Source: Herminiimonas fonticola (lineage in GTDB: Bacteria > Pseudomonadota > Gammaproteobacteria > Burkholderiales > Burkholderiaceae_D). From it: a stretch of 64,000 nt of DNA. Of this stretch, positions 19,698 through 27,476 are shown piece by piece. The position numbers and the translations under genes were made by a program. Position 1 is the first letter of the stretch. Each line of letters begins with the position of its first letter. Where the stretch lies: assembly GCF_003293745.1 (NCBI RefSeq), contig NZ_PTLZ01000001.1, positions 1,364,001 to 1,428,000 of the forward strand, read 5' to 3'. Under the pieces are notes generated by a model that worked only from the letters and a program-made list of their open reading frames with translations, made no database searches and had not been told where the DNA came from.

Positions 19698-20761
19698 ACG
19701 CAGTAGTGGCTACAAATTCGGCAGTGGATTCTGCTTTTGGTCCGGTGATGTTGGACGTAGTGGGTACAGAATTAACAGCAGACGATATACGCAGAATTCA
19801 GCATCCATTGACGGGTGGCGTGATTCTGTTTGCGCGCAACTACAAGAACAGGGCGCAACTGACAGCGTTGACGGCGGCGATACATGCAGCACGCTCGGGC
19901 ATAGTGATCGCCGTGGATCACGAAGGTGGTCGTGTGCAGCGTTTTAAAACGGATGGTTTTACTCATTTGCCGGCGATGCGCAAGTTGGGTGCCTTGTGGG
20001 ACAAGGATGTGTTGGCCGCAACCAAAGCCGCAACCGATATCGGTTATGTGCTGGCGGCCGAATTGCGTGCTTGCGGCGTCGATTTATCTTTCACGCCTGT
20101 GCTTGATCTTGATTACGGCGAATCAGGCGTGATCGGAGACCGTGCATTTCATCGCGATGCACGCGTGGTTAGTTTGCTGGCCAAGAGTTTGAATCACGGC
20201 TTGATGCTGGCTGGCATGCTTAATTGCGGCAAACATTTTCCTGGCCATGGTTTTGTGAAAGCCGATTCGCATCTGGAAATCCCGGTCGATGAACGCGAGT
20301 TGAAAGAGATTCTGGCTGAAGATGCGGCACCTTACGACTGGCTTGGTTTGAGCCTCTCTGGTGTAATGCCGGCACACGTCATTTATCCTAAAGTCGATAA
20401 ACATCCAGCCGGTTTTTCACGCAAGTGGTTGACGATGCTGCGCAAGGATTTTGGTTTTGACGGCATTATTTTCAGTGACGATTTGAGCATGGAAGGTGCG
20501 AGTGTCGCCGGCAATGTGATTGATGGCGCACACGCAGCATTGGCAGCCGGCTGCGACATGGTCCTGATTTGCAATTCGCCCGACAAGGCAGATCAATTGC
20601 TGAATGGCTTGAAAATCAAGGATGGCAAAGCGATGCAACAATCCGCTGCACGCATTGCGGCATTGACACCACAATCACCAGCCTTGACATGGAATGATCT
20701 GCAAGGCGAAGCGCGCTATATCGCAGCGAAGAAGGCTGCATTGTCGCTGGCTGCAGCCTGA
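19694..20761 (+). CDS. nagZ: Beta-N-acetylhexosaminidase NagZ
   Basis: A 355-residue family-3 glycoside hydrolase. The motifs are [11 protein letters not shown], the catalytic loop [20 protein letters not shown], and the nucleophile region [15 protein letters not shown]. NagZ removes GlcNAc from anhydro-muropeptides in the cytoplasm during peptidoglycan recycling. There is no signal peptide, as expected. The start overlaps acpS (ATGA). It is followed by uvrC after 41 bp. Confidence 0.96.
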   Translation: MNAVVATNSAVDSAFGPVMLDVVGTELTADDIRRIQHPLTGGVILFARNYKNRAQLTALTAAIHAARSGIVIAVDHEGGRVQRFKTDGFTHLPAMRKLGALWDKDVLAATKAATDIGYVLAAELRACGVDLSFTPVLDLDYGESGVIGDRAFHRDARVVSLLAKSLNHGLMLAGMLNCGKHFPGHGFVKADSHLEIPVDERELKEILAEDAAPYDWLGLSLSGVMPAHVIYPKVDKHPAGFSRKWLTMLRKDFGFDGIIFSDDLSMEGASVAGNVIDGAHAALAAGCDMVLICNSPDKADQLLNGLKIKDGKAMQQSAARIAALTPQSPALTWNDLQGEARYIAAKKAALSLAAA

Positions 20762-20802
20762 TGCCATTTTTCGCTTTTTGGTAATGGATTGGTAAGAGCA
20801 AT

Positions 20803-22659
20803 ATGTCTGACATTGAAACACCAGATCCGCGCGCAGTCGTGCTGGAAACGGTAGCCAAGCTGCCGCACCTGCCGGGCGTGTATCGCTATTTCGATGCAGA
20901 AAATAATTTGCTGTACGTAGGCAAGGCGCGCGACTTGAAGAAGCGCGTCTCCAGTTACTTTTTGAAAAATCTCGCCAGCCCGCGCACGGCGCTGATGGTC
21001 GAAAAAATCGTGCGCCTGGAAACCACGATCACGCGTAGTGAAGCCGAAGCGCTGCTGCTTGAGAATAATCTGATCAAGACTTTGCAGCCGCGTTACAACA
21101 TCCTGTTTCGCGATGACAAATCCTATCCCTACCTGAAAATCACCGGCCAGGAATTTCCACGCATGGCGTATTACCGTGGCGCGGTTGATAAAAAAAATCA
21201 GTACTTCGGACCATTCCCTAGCGGTTGGGCGGTCAAGGAATCGATGCAGATTTTGCAGAAGGTATTCTTGCTGCGTACCTGTGAAGATTCCGTATTCGCC
21301 AATCGCACGCGACCTTGTTTGCTGCATCAGATCCATCGTTGCAGTGGACCTTGCGTCAATTACATCAGCCGTGAAGATTACGCATTGGACGTCGACAATG
21401 CGGCGAAATTTTTACGTGGACGGCAGACCGAGGTACTGGAAGTTTTACAAGCCAAGATGCTGGCATATGCAGAAGAATTGAAATTCGAGCAAGCCGCACT
21501 GGTGCGCAATCAGATCAATGCCTTGTCGCGCGTATTGCACCAGCAAAGCATGGATACCGGCGGCGATGCCGATATCGATATCATCGCGGTGATCGTGCAG
21601 GGCGGTCGTGCCTGCGTCAATCTGGCAATGGTGCGCGGTGGACGGCACTTGGGCGATCGCGCCTACTTTCCCACGCATGTCGATAACGTGTTGACGAATG
21701 CGGATGAGTCGGTCGCAACAGAAGTGATGAAGGCTTTTCTCGCGCAGCATTACATCGATAAGTTCATCCCCGGAACATTGGTGCTGAATACCGAGTTTGA
21801 TGAACCGGAACTGATGCTGGCGCTGATGGAACAATGCGGCCATCGCATCAACTTGGTATTTCAACCGCAGGAGCCACGGCGTCAATGGCTGGAAATGGCA
21901 CAGAAGGGTGCAGAGATTTCATTGGCGCGTCTGTTGTCGGAACAAGGTTCACAACAAACGCGTACCCGCATGTTGGTCGACGCCTTGAAGATAGATGTGG
22001 ACGATATCGAAGCCTTCCGCGTTGAATGCTTCGACATCAGTCACACGCAAGGGGAAGCGACGCAGGCTTCGTGCGTCGTGTTCCATCATCACGCGATGCA
22101 AAATGGCGAATATCGTCGTTACAACATCAACGACATCACGCCCGGCGATGATTACGCAGCAATGCGGCAGGTATTGATGCGTCGCTATGAAAAAGTCGCG
22201 AATGGTGACGGCGTGATGCCGGACGTCGTGCTGATTGACGGTGGCAAAGGTCAAGTGGAAATGGCGCGCCAAGTATTCGTCGAGCTTGGACTGGATATCA
22301 GCCTGATCGTCGGCGTATCGAAAGGCGAGGGCCGCAAGGTCGGTCTTGAAACCTTGGTCTTCGTCGACGGTCGTGCGTCGCAGGAACTGGGCAAGGAATC
22401 CGGTGCCTTGATGTTGATCGCACAAATTCGCGATGAGGCGCATCGCTTTGCCATTACAGGCATGCGTGCCAAGCGTGCCAAGGCTCGCCAGACCTCGCGT
22501 CTGGAGGAGATTGAAGGTATTGGTGCGAAACGGCGACAAAAATTACTGGCACGTTTTGGCGGCTTGCGCGGCGTAATAGATGCCAGTGTCGAAGATTTAT
22601 CATCAGTCGAAGGCATTTCCCGCCAATTGGCTGAAGACATTTACAAGCAATTGCATTAG
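20803..22659 (+). CDS. uvrC: Excinuclease ABC subunit C
   Basis: A 618-residue nuclease of nucleotide excision repair. It has an N-terminal GIY-YIG domain ([20 protein letters not shown]), a UVR domain ([16 protein letters not shown] at about residues 220-237), an RNase H-like domain with [14 protein letters not shown] and VLIDGGKGQ, and two C-terminal helix-hairpin-helix motifs (IEGIGAKRR and [10 protein letters not shown]). It makes the two incisions at DNA lesions in complex with UvrB. The length is normal. Confidence 0.97.
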   Translation: MSDIETPDPRAVVLETVAKLPHLPGVYRYFDAENNLLYVGKARDLKKRVSSYFLKNLASPRTALMVEKIVRLETTITRSEAEALLLENNLIKTLQPRYNILFRDDKSYPYLKITGQEFPRMAYYRGAVDKKNQYFGPFPSGWAVKESMQILQKVFLLRTCEDSVFANRTRPCLLHQIHRCSGPCVNYISREDYALDVDNAAKFLRGRQTEVLEVLQAKMLAYAEELKFEQAALVRNQINALSRVLHQQSMDTGGDADIDIIAVIVQGGRACVNLAMVRGGRHLGDRAYFPTHVDNVLTNADESVATEVMKAFLAQHYIDKFIPGTLVLNTEFDEPELMLALMEQCGHRINLVFQPQEPRRQWLEMAQKGAEISLARLLSEQGSQQTRTRMLVDALKIDVDDIEAFRVECFDISHTQGEATQASCVVFHHHAMQNGEYRRYNINDITPGDDYAAMRQVLMRRYEKVANGDGVMPDVVLIDGGKGQVEMARQVFVELGLDISLIVGVSKGEGRKVGLETLVFVDGRASQELGKESGALMLIAQIRDEAHRFAITGMRAKRAKARQTSRLEEIEGIGAKRRQKLLARFGGLRGVIDASVEDLSSVEGISRQLAEDIYKQLH

Positions 22660-22718
22660 ATTACGGGTGCGCATGCAACGCGTGCATTGTGCACATTCAT
22701 GAAAATGTAAAGTTTGAT

Positions 22719-23300
22719 ATGCCCTTCAATATCCCTATTCTTCTTACATGGTTGCGCGTCGCGCTGATTCCGCTGATGGTGGGTGTGTTGTATCTGCCAG
22801 ATTCGTGGCTGGGACCATTCGACAAAAGCCTGGCATCCACTGTGATCTTCATCGTCGCTGCCTTGACTGACTGGATCGATGGTTTTCTGGCGCGTCGCTG
22901 GAATCAGACCTCGGCCTTCGGTGCGTTCCTGGATCCGGTTGCAGATAAATTAATGGTCGCCGGCGCCTTGCTGGTACTGATCGAATTTGGTCGTGTGAAT
23001 GCAGTCATTGCCTTCATCATCATCGGTCGCGAGATTACGATTTCCGCCTTGCGTGAATGGATGGCACAAATCGGTGCATCGAAATCGGTCGCGGTCAGTT
23101 CGCTCGGCAAGATCAAAACCATCGCGCAAATGATCGCAATTCCGATGTTGTTGTATTACGAAAATTTCTTTGGCATCGATACCCGTATCTGGGGTCAATG
23201 GCTATTGCTGATCGCCGCAGTGCTGACTGTATGGTCAATGTTTTATTATTTACGCAAGGCTTGGCCCTTGATCAAGGAAAGCGCGGGGCATTTGCTGTAA
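22719..23300 (+). CDS. pgsA: CDP-diacylglycerol--glycerol-3-phosphate 3-phosphatidyltransferase
   Basis: A 193-residue inner-membrane enzyme. The CDP-alcohol phosphotransferase motif is complete: TDWIDGFLARRWNQTSAFGAF then DPVADK. It makes phosphatidylglycerol phosphate. About five hydrophobic segments are seen. The frame opens at a GTG at 22689, but the ATG at 22719 gives MPFNIPILLTWLRV, matching the family N-terminus, so I use it. It ends just before the tRNA cluster. Confidence 0.95.
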   Translation: MPFNIPILLTWLRVALIPLMVGVLYLPDSWLGPFDKSLASTVIFIVAALTDWIDGFLARRWNQTSAFGAFLDPVADKLMVAGALLVLIEFGRVNAVIAFIIIGREITISALREWMAQIGASKSVAVSSLGKIKTIAQMIAIPMLLYYENFFGIDTRIWGQWLLLIAAVLTVWSMFYYLRKAWPLIKESAGHLL

Positions 23301-23316
23301 GTTTGGGTGCTGGAGT

Positions 23317-23344
23317 GCTTGACAACTAAAGTCATTCCTCTATA
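23317..23344 (+). promoter_or_regulatory. Strong sigma-70 promoter of the tRNA cluster
   Basis: TTGACA at 23317-23322 and TATAAT at 23339-23344, both perfect, are spaced by 16 bp. The first tRNA-Gly begins 20 bases after the -10. It should drive the first tRNA, and the others by readthrough. Confidence 0.8.
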
Positions 23345-23363
23345 ATGTGCACCTGTTGTTGAT

Positions 23364-23439
23364 GCGGGAGTAGCTCAGTTGGTAGAGCGCAACCTTGCCA
23401 AGGTTGAGGTCGAGAGTTCGAGACTCTTCTCCCGCTCCA
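23364..23439 (+). tRNA. tRNA-Gly (GCC), copy 1
   Basis: A 76-base cloverleaf with acceptor GCGGGAG / CTCCCGC, D-arm GCTCAGTTGGTAGAGC, anticodon stem CAACC / GGTTG with loop TTGCCAA (anticodon GCC) and T-arm GAGAG-TTCGAGA-CTCTT. The CCA end is encoded. A second identical copy lies at 23546. Confidence 0.97.
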
Positions 23440-23450
23440 GATTTTTAAAA

Positions 23451-23475
23451 GGGAGCTGATCCAGCTTCCTTTTTT
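23451..23475 (+). terminator. Terminator after tRNA-Gly copy 1
   Basis: Stem GGGAGCT (23451-23457) / AGCTTCC (23463-23469), with one G-U pair, and a six-T tail. It should reduce transcription into the second copy. Confidence 0.75.
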
Positions 23476-23545
23476 ATTGATTGATAGACGTATTAATTTC
23501 AATCAAGGTTTGATCGATAGTTTTGTAATAGCGTTTGAAGTACAT

Positions 23546-23621
23546 GCGGGAGTAGCTCAGTTGGTAGAGCGCAACCTTGCCAAGGTTGAGGTCGAGAGTT
23601 CGAGACTCTTCTCCCGCTCCA
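23546..23621 (+). tRNA. tRNA-Gly (GCC), copy 2
   Basis: The 76 bases are identical to the first tRNA-Gly, including the encoded CCA. The spacing of 182 bases and the similar terminator point to a tandem duplication. No clear promoter is visible in the gap, so it may depend on readthrough. Confidence 0.97.
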
Positions 23622-23634
23622 AATTTCAAAAAGA

Positions 23635-23659
23635 GGAAGCTGCTCAAGCTTCCTTTTTT
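23635..23659 (+). terminator. Terminator after tRNA-Gly copy 2
   Basis: Perfect stem GGAAGCT (23635-23641) / AGCTTCC (23647-23653), loop of five, then six T residues. It is a close relative of the hairpin at 23451. Confidence 0.8.
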
Positions 23660-23768
23660 ATTCGTGAGCAGTATCAAGTTTTAGTAAGTGAGTTTAGCAA
23701 GTCAGTTTTAGTGTTTCGTTTGTGCCGCAAGCAGGATGATTTTATTTCGCGGTACAATACGGACCCGT

Positions 23769-23842
23769 GGCGGGGTAGCAAAGTGGTTATGCAGCGGCCT
23801 GCAAAGCCGTTTACGCCGGTTCGATCCCGACCCCCGCCTCCA
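23769..23842 (+). tRNA. tRNA-Cys (GCA)
   Basis: A 74-base cloverleaf: acceptor GGCGGGG / CCCCGCC, anticodon stem GCGGC / GCCGT with loop CTGCAAA (anticodon GCA), and T-loop TTCGATC. CCA is encoded. A -10-like TACAAT at 23753-23758 lies just upstream, without a good -35. Confidence 0.96.
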
Positions 23843-23850
23843 GTTTTTCC

Positions 23851-23876
23851 AAAAGCGCCGTCGGCGCTTTTATTTT
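23851..23876 (+). terminator. Terminator after tRNA-Cys
   Basis: A nine-bp stem AAAAGCGCC / GGCGCTTTT with a three-base loop, followed by ATTTT. Confidence 0.8.
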
Positions 23877-23903
23877 AAGATCGTGCTTTAAAATCGTGAT
23901 TAT

Positions 23904-23990
23904 GCCCGGGTGGTGAAATCGGTAGACACAAGGGACTTAAAATCCCTCGCTCTAACAGGCGTGCCGGTTCAAGTCCGGCCCCGGGCACCA
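23904..23990 (+). tRNA. tRNA-Leu (UAA)
   Basis: An 87-base class II tRNA: acceptor GCCCGGG / CCCGGGC, D-arm with GGTGAAATCGGTAGACAC, anticodon stem AGGGA / TCCCT with loop CTTAAAA (anticodon TAA), a variable arm (CGCTCTAACAGGCGT), and T-arm CCGG-TTCAAGT-CCGG. CCA is encoded. It ends five bases before the next start codon and has no terminator of its own. Confidence 0.96.
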
Positions 23991-23995
23991 AACTC

Positions 23996-24418
23996 ATGAA
24001 AGTCTATAACCTCTGTTGTGAACATGATCATCGCTTTGAAGGATGGTTTTCTTCCGAAGATGACTTTCTCACGCAATCCTCGCAACATTTGATCGAATGC
24101 CCACTCTGCGGCAATCAAGCGATCAAACGCTTGCCATCCTCTCCTCGTTTGAATTTATCCGGTGCGACTGCGCGTGCACGGGAGGACAGCAATCGCGTGC
24201 AGGATCAATTGCTGGAATTTGCGCGCAAGGTGATAGCCGATACTGAAGACGTTGGTACTCAGTTTGCCGAAGAAGCGCGCCGTATTCATTACAATGAGGC
24301 GCCCGAGCGCGGCATTCGCGGCGTGGCAACGGTTGACGAACGCGCTGCGCTCGCCGACGAAGGTATTGATGTCGTATCCTTGCCGCTGCCAAATACATTG
24401 AAACAATCGCTGCAATAA
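23996..24418 (+). CDS. DUF1178 zinc-ribbon-like protein
   Basis: A 140-residue protein of the DUF1178 family. The N-terminus MKVYNLCCEHDHRFEGWFSS is family-typical, and a CPLC pair at about residue 37 suggests metal binding together with the early cysteines. The C-terminal half shows EEARRIHYNEAPERGIRGVA. The function is unknown. The ATG is only six bases after the tRNA-Leu CCA end, with no ribosome binding site in between; the tRNA and the mRNA must come from one transcript, processed at the tRNA 3' end. Confidence 0.88.
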   Translation: MKVYNLCCEHDHRFEGWFSSEDDFLTQSSQHLIECPLCGNQAIKRLPSSPRLNLSGATARAREDSNRVQDQLLEFARKVIADTEDVGTQFAEEARRIHYNEAPERGIRGVATVDERAALADEGIDVVSLPLPNTLKQSLQ

Positions 24419-24434
24419 TTTGATCGGAACCGAT

Positions 24435-24890
24435 ATGCGTCACATCGCATCGCTGGACGAACTCAGGAATCTGGCGGGCCAGGAAGTCGCAGTATCCGAT
24501 TGGGTACTCATCGATCAGGCGCGCATCAATCAGTTTGCACAAGCTAGTGGCGATCATCAATGGATACATGTTGATATCGAACGCTGCCGTAGCGAATCAC
24601 CATACGGTGTGCCGATTGCACATGGCTTTCTGACGCTTTCCCTGTTGCCGATGTTGTTGCAGTCGGCAATTGCTTTTCCACCTTGCAAACTGGCGGTGAA
24701 TTACGGCTTGAATAAGGTGCGCTTCCCGGCACCTGTACCGGTCGACAGCCAGGTGCGGGCACGACTGATACTGCAAGCTGTTGAAGAATTTTCCGGCGGC
24801 GTGCAGATGATATGGGACGCGACGATGGAATGTGCTGGTAATGAAAAACCGGTTTGCGTGGCGGAACTGATACTTCGGCATTACGCCTAA
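24435..24890 (+). CDS. MaoC-like (R)-specific enoyl-CoA hydratase
   Basis: A 151-residue hot-dog fold protein. The hydratase 2 motif is seen as ASGDHQWIHVD (catalytic Asp and His) and IAHGFLTLSL. It adds water to trans-2-enoyl-CoA; related proteins feed (R)-3-hydroxyacyl-CoA to polyhydroxyalkanoate synthase. A PHA synthase is encoded at 49935, so such a role is possible but not shown. The frame opens at a TTG at 24420; the ATG at 24435 is preferred. Confidence 0.87.
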   Translation: MRHIASLDELRNLAGQEVAVSDWVLIDQARINQFAQASGDHQWIHVDIERCRSESPYGVPIAHGFLTLSLLPMLLQSAIAFPPCKLAVNYGLNKVRFPAPVPVDSQVRARLILQAVEEFSGGVQMIWDATMECAGNEKPVCVAELILRHYA

Positions 24891-24927
24891 GACGAACGAT
24901 TTTTCCTGCGGCGAAAAAACGTTCGTC
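24891..24927. terminator. Bidirectional hairpin between convergent genes
   Basis: A 15-bp stem with one mismatch: left arm 24891-24905, right arm 24913-24927, loop CTGCGGC. The arms carry runs of T and A, so it can end transcription from both sides, between the MaoC gene and yfcG. Confidence 0.65.
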
Positions 24928-24940
24928 GGACCTGTCTTGA

Positions 24941-25633
24941 TTAATGCTTGGCGTACTGCGTTGCGCCGAATAATATTTCCTTCGATTTATCGTCCGTGAT
25001 CGGCTTGCGTACATCGGTAAACAGCGTAACGCCTTTTTGTACTGCCGGACGTGCACTGATTTCATTGAACCAGCGTTGCACGTTGGGGAAGTCGGCTAAC
25101 TCTATCCCCTGGTTTTTCCACGAGCGCAACCACGGGAAGGTCGCGATATCGGCAATTGTATAAGTGTCGCCAGCGAGGTATGCGCTCTCACCAAGCCGCT
25201 TGTCGATGACACCGTACAAACGCTTTGCTTCATTCGTGTAGCGATTGACTGCATAGTCGATTTTTTCCGGCGCATAGAGACGGAAGTGATGCGCCTGACC
25301 CAGCATAGGCCCGACACCGCCCATTTGAAACATCAACCATTGCAGGGTCGTGAATTTTTCTCTATCGGTAGTGCCGAGAAATCTGCCTGCCTTGCTGGCG
25401 AGATAAACCAGAATGGCACCTGATTCAAACAAGGACATAGCTTTGCCGTCCGGTCCCTTGCTGTCAACAATTGCCGGGATTTTATTGTTGGGTGAAATTG
25501 CCAGAAACTCTGGCGTGAACTGGTCACCGGCACCGATGTCGATATGATGCATCCGATAAGGAAAACCGCATTCCTCCAGCATGATGTGAATTTTGTGACC
25601 GTTAGGCGTGGCAGTGGAATAGAGGTCTATCAA
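24941..25633 (-). CDS. yfcG: Glutathione S-transferase, YfcG type
   Basis: A 230-residue GST. The N-terminus IDLYSTATPNGHKIHIMLEEC with SPNNKIPAIVD, LFESGAILVYLA and GGVGPMLGQAHHF closely matches E. coli YfcG, a glutathione-dependent disulfide-bond reductase (Thr-Pro-Asn active-site loop). I start it at the TTG at 25633, because GGAGA lies five bases upstream and the protein then begins as in YfcG; the frame extends to 25678. It probably acts in cytoplasmic thiol redox balance. The gene is transcribed toward the MaoC gene. Confidence 0.9.
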   Translation of the reverse strand: MIDLYSTATPNGHKIHIMLEECGFPYRMHHIDIGAGDQFTPEFLAISPNNKIPAIVDSKGPDGKAMSLFESGAILVYLASKAGRFLGTTDREKFTTLQWLMFQMGGVGPMLGQAHHFRLYAPEKIDYAVNRYTNEAKRLYGVIDKRLGESAYLAGDTYTIADIATFPWLRSWKNQGIELADFPNVQRWFNEISARPAVQKGVTLFTDVRKPITDDKSKEILFGATQYAKH

Positions 25634-25758
25634 TTTTTTCTCCAGAAATAGCCGTGGCGTGCAGAAGTGCACACGCAAACTTTGTACGATTATGCAGAAA
25701 TTCGGATTTGTCTGCTTTGTCCTGCAATTGCAGGCGTAGCAAAGAAGAAGGTATGCGC

Positions 25759-26463
25759 TTACAGTCCGCGCGATTTGCGATATTGATACAGCACTGCTTC
25801 CATGCTGGTGTATCGCGACTCTGTCTGCAGCGGCAGTAGCGGCGCGTAATTGATTGTTTGCACGACCCAGTCGTTGGCGCGTTCACCGACATCCAGCACA
25901 TTGATGCAGCCGGGAGATTGTTCCAGATTGCCGAGGAACAGTCGCTGGCCAGTGATAGCGTAGGACAGCACTGCGCGATTTACACCGCCGTGCAGAACCA
26001 GCAGAACCGTATCCCACGATGGATCGGCGCGCAATCTATCGATGACGGGATGAATGCGATCGATGAGCTGGCCTATGCTTTCACCATCGAGAAATTTTTT
26101 ATGTTCTTCTGCCATGCAGGAGAAGGCGCTGGTGAAGGCTTCTTCCAGATCATCATCGAGTATGTCTTCCAGCACGCCGCCACGTACTTCCTGAAATTCC
26201 GGCCATTGTTCGAGTTCGATTTGCTGACCTGTTTCTGCCAGCACGCGCAGCGCAGATTCAATTGTGCGTGGCAGGTTGGATACGATCACGCGATCAAAAA
26301 GAATGTTCTGATGTGCAAAGGCCTGGCCGGCGGCACTGGTTTGCTTGCGACCTTTTTCATTCAAGGGAACATCGTCGGGCGGATAAGGTCGGCCATCTTC
26401 ATCGAAGTAGGTGACGCTGCCATGACGCATCAGATAGACGCGTCTTCTTTGCATCGCATTCAT
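25759..26463 (-). CDS. Histidine phosphatase family protein
   Basis: A 234-residue phosphoglycerate-mutase-like phosphatase. The catalytic histidine is in the RHG motif (VYLMRHGSVTYF), with SNLPRTIESA and VLHGGVNRAVLSY as the other active-site blocks. The substrate cannot be told from the sequence. The ATG at 26463 overlaps the stop of the enoyl-CoA hydratase gene (ATGA), so the two are coupled; a longer frame to 26532 would run well into that gene and is less likely. Confidence 0.85.
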   Translation of the reverse strand: MNAMQRRRVYLMRHGSVTYFDEDGRPYPPDDVPLNEKGRKQTSAAGQAFAHQNILFDRVIVSNLPRTIESALRVLAETGQQIELEQWPEFQEVRGGVLEDILDDDLEEAFTSAFSCMAEEHKKFLDGESIGQLIDRIHPVIDRLRADPSWDTVLLVLHGGVNRAVLSYAITGQRLFLGNLEQSPGCINVLDVGERANDWVVQTINYAPLLPLQTESRYTSMEAVLYQYRKSRGL

Positions 26464-27239
26464 TTGTAATGCGGTGCGCGTTTTTCCAGAAAGGCATTGA
26501 TTCCTTCGAGTGAATCGCGATGATTCAGGCAATCAACAAAATTGCTTTTCTCGATCTCAAAATGTTCTGGCAGTGAATGATCACGCGCTTCGCGTGACAA
26601 TGATTTGATGCGTTCCACGGCATTGCCAGAAAGCGCTGCCAGTTCATCTGCCCATTGCAGTGCGACGTTGAGTGCAGAACCATCAGCGACGATGCGATTG
26701 ATCACACCCAGTTCGTGCAGGCGCGGTGCCAGAACCGGTTTGCCTTCCAGCAGAATTTCGGTGGCTAATTGGCGCGGCAACATTTGACTGAGAAACCATG
26801 ACGCGCCGCCATCCGGTGTCAGGCCGACCTTGACGTAAGACATGGCAAATTTGCTGGAGCTACCAGCGACGATCAAATCACATGCCAGCGCCAGAGAAAA
26901 ACCGGCACCGGCGGCGGCGCCTTCGATCGCTGCGATGACCGGCTTCGGGCAATCGCGTATCGCTTCTATCCAGCCGCGCAGACTGTCGACGGCGTCGGCT
27001 TGGTCGATTCTGTCTTTTGCACGTAGCTCCAACAATGTATTGAGATTGCCGCCGGCGCAAAAGAAATTATCTGCGCCAGTAAGAATCACGGCACGTATCG
27101 AATCGTCCCGTTCAGCGGTCGACAAGGCTTCAATCGCCGCGGCAAACATATCCGGATGCAGCGCGTTTTTCGCGCCGGGATTGGAGAGCGTGAGTATGAG
27201 CGTTGCTTCGTGGCGCGAGGCTTGGATTTCAGCGGACAT
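26460..27239 (-). CDS. Enoyl-CoA hydratase/isomerase family protein
   Basis: A 259-residue crotonase. The oxyanion-hole segments are NFFCAGGNLNTLL and AIEGAAAGAGFSLALACD. The second acidic catalytic residue region is GLTPDGGASWFL, where Asp replaces the usual first Glu, as in PaaG-type isomerases. It acts on enoyl-CoA thioesters, probably in fatty acid or aromatic degradation. It forms a two-gene unit with the phosphatase gene and diverges from mshE. Confidence 0.88.
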   Translation of the reverse strand: MSAEIQASRHEATLILTLSNPGAKNALHPDMFAAAIEALSTAERDDSIRAVILTGADNFFCAGGNLNTLLELRAKDRIDQADAVDSLRGWIEAIRDCPKPVIAAIEGAAAGAGFSLALACDLIVAGSSSKFAMSYVKVGLTPDGGASWFLSQMLPRQLATEILLEGKPVLAPRLHELGVINRIVADGSALNVALQWADELAALSGNAVERIKSLSREARDHSLPEHFEIEKSNFVDCLNHRDSLEGINAFLEKRAPHYK

Positions 27240-27418
27240 AGGGTCTCAATAGAATCAATTAGTGCCAGAGAATATACATGAAGGCATTCTGTTGTACAGA
27301 ATCTGCTGGTGGATTTCGTTGCATTGCATGCGCCTGCAGGAGGAATTCTGCAAACAATTGTCATATGCCGCCGGTTTGTTTTGACGACACTTGAATTGTT
27401 AATTCACGATAACTGCGC

Positions 27419-27446
27419 TTGGAATGGCATTGTTCCAGCATAGAAT
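27419..27446 (+). promoter_or_regulatory. Candidate promoter of the msh locus
   Basis: TTGGAA at 27419-27424 and TAGAAT at 27441-27446 with 16-bp spacing, 30 bp before the mshE ATG. The -10 is one base from consensus, the -35 is weaker. A second, weaker pair (TTGTTT 27376, GTTAAT 27398) lies upstream. The rest of the 237-bp divergent gap shows no further clear signal. Confidence 0.45.
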
Positions 27447-27476
27447 ACGCACGTATTTTTATATTTAGAGGACTCT

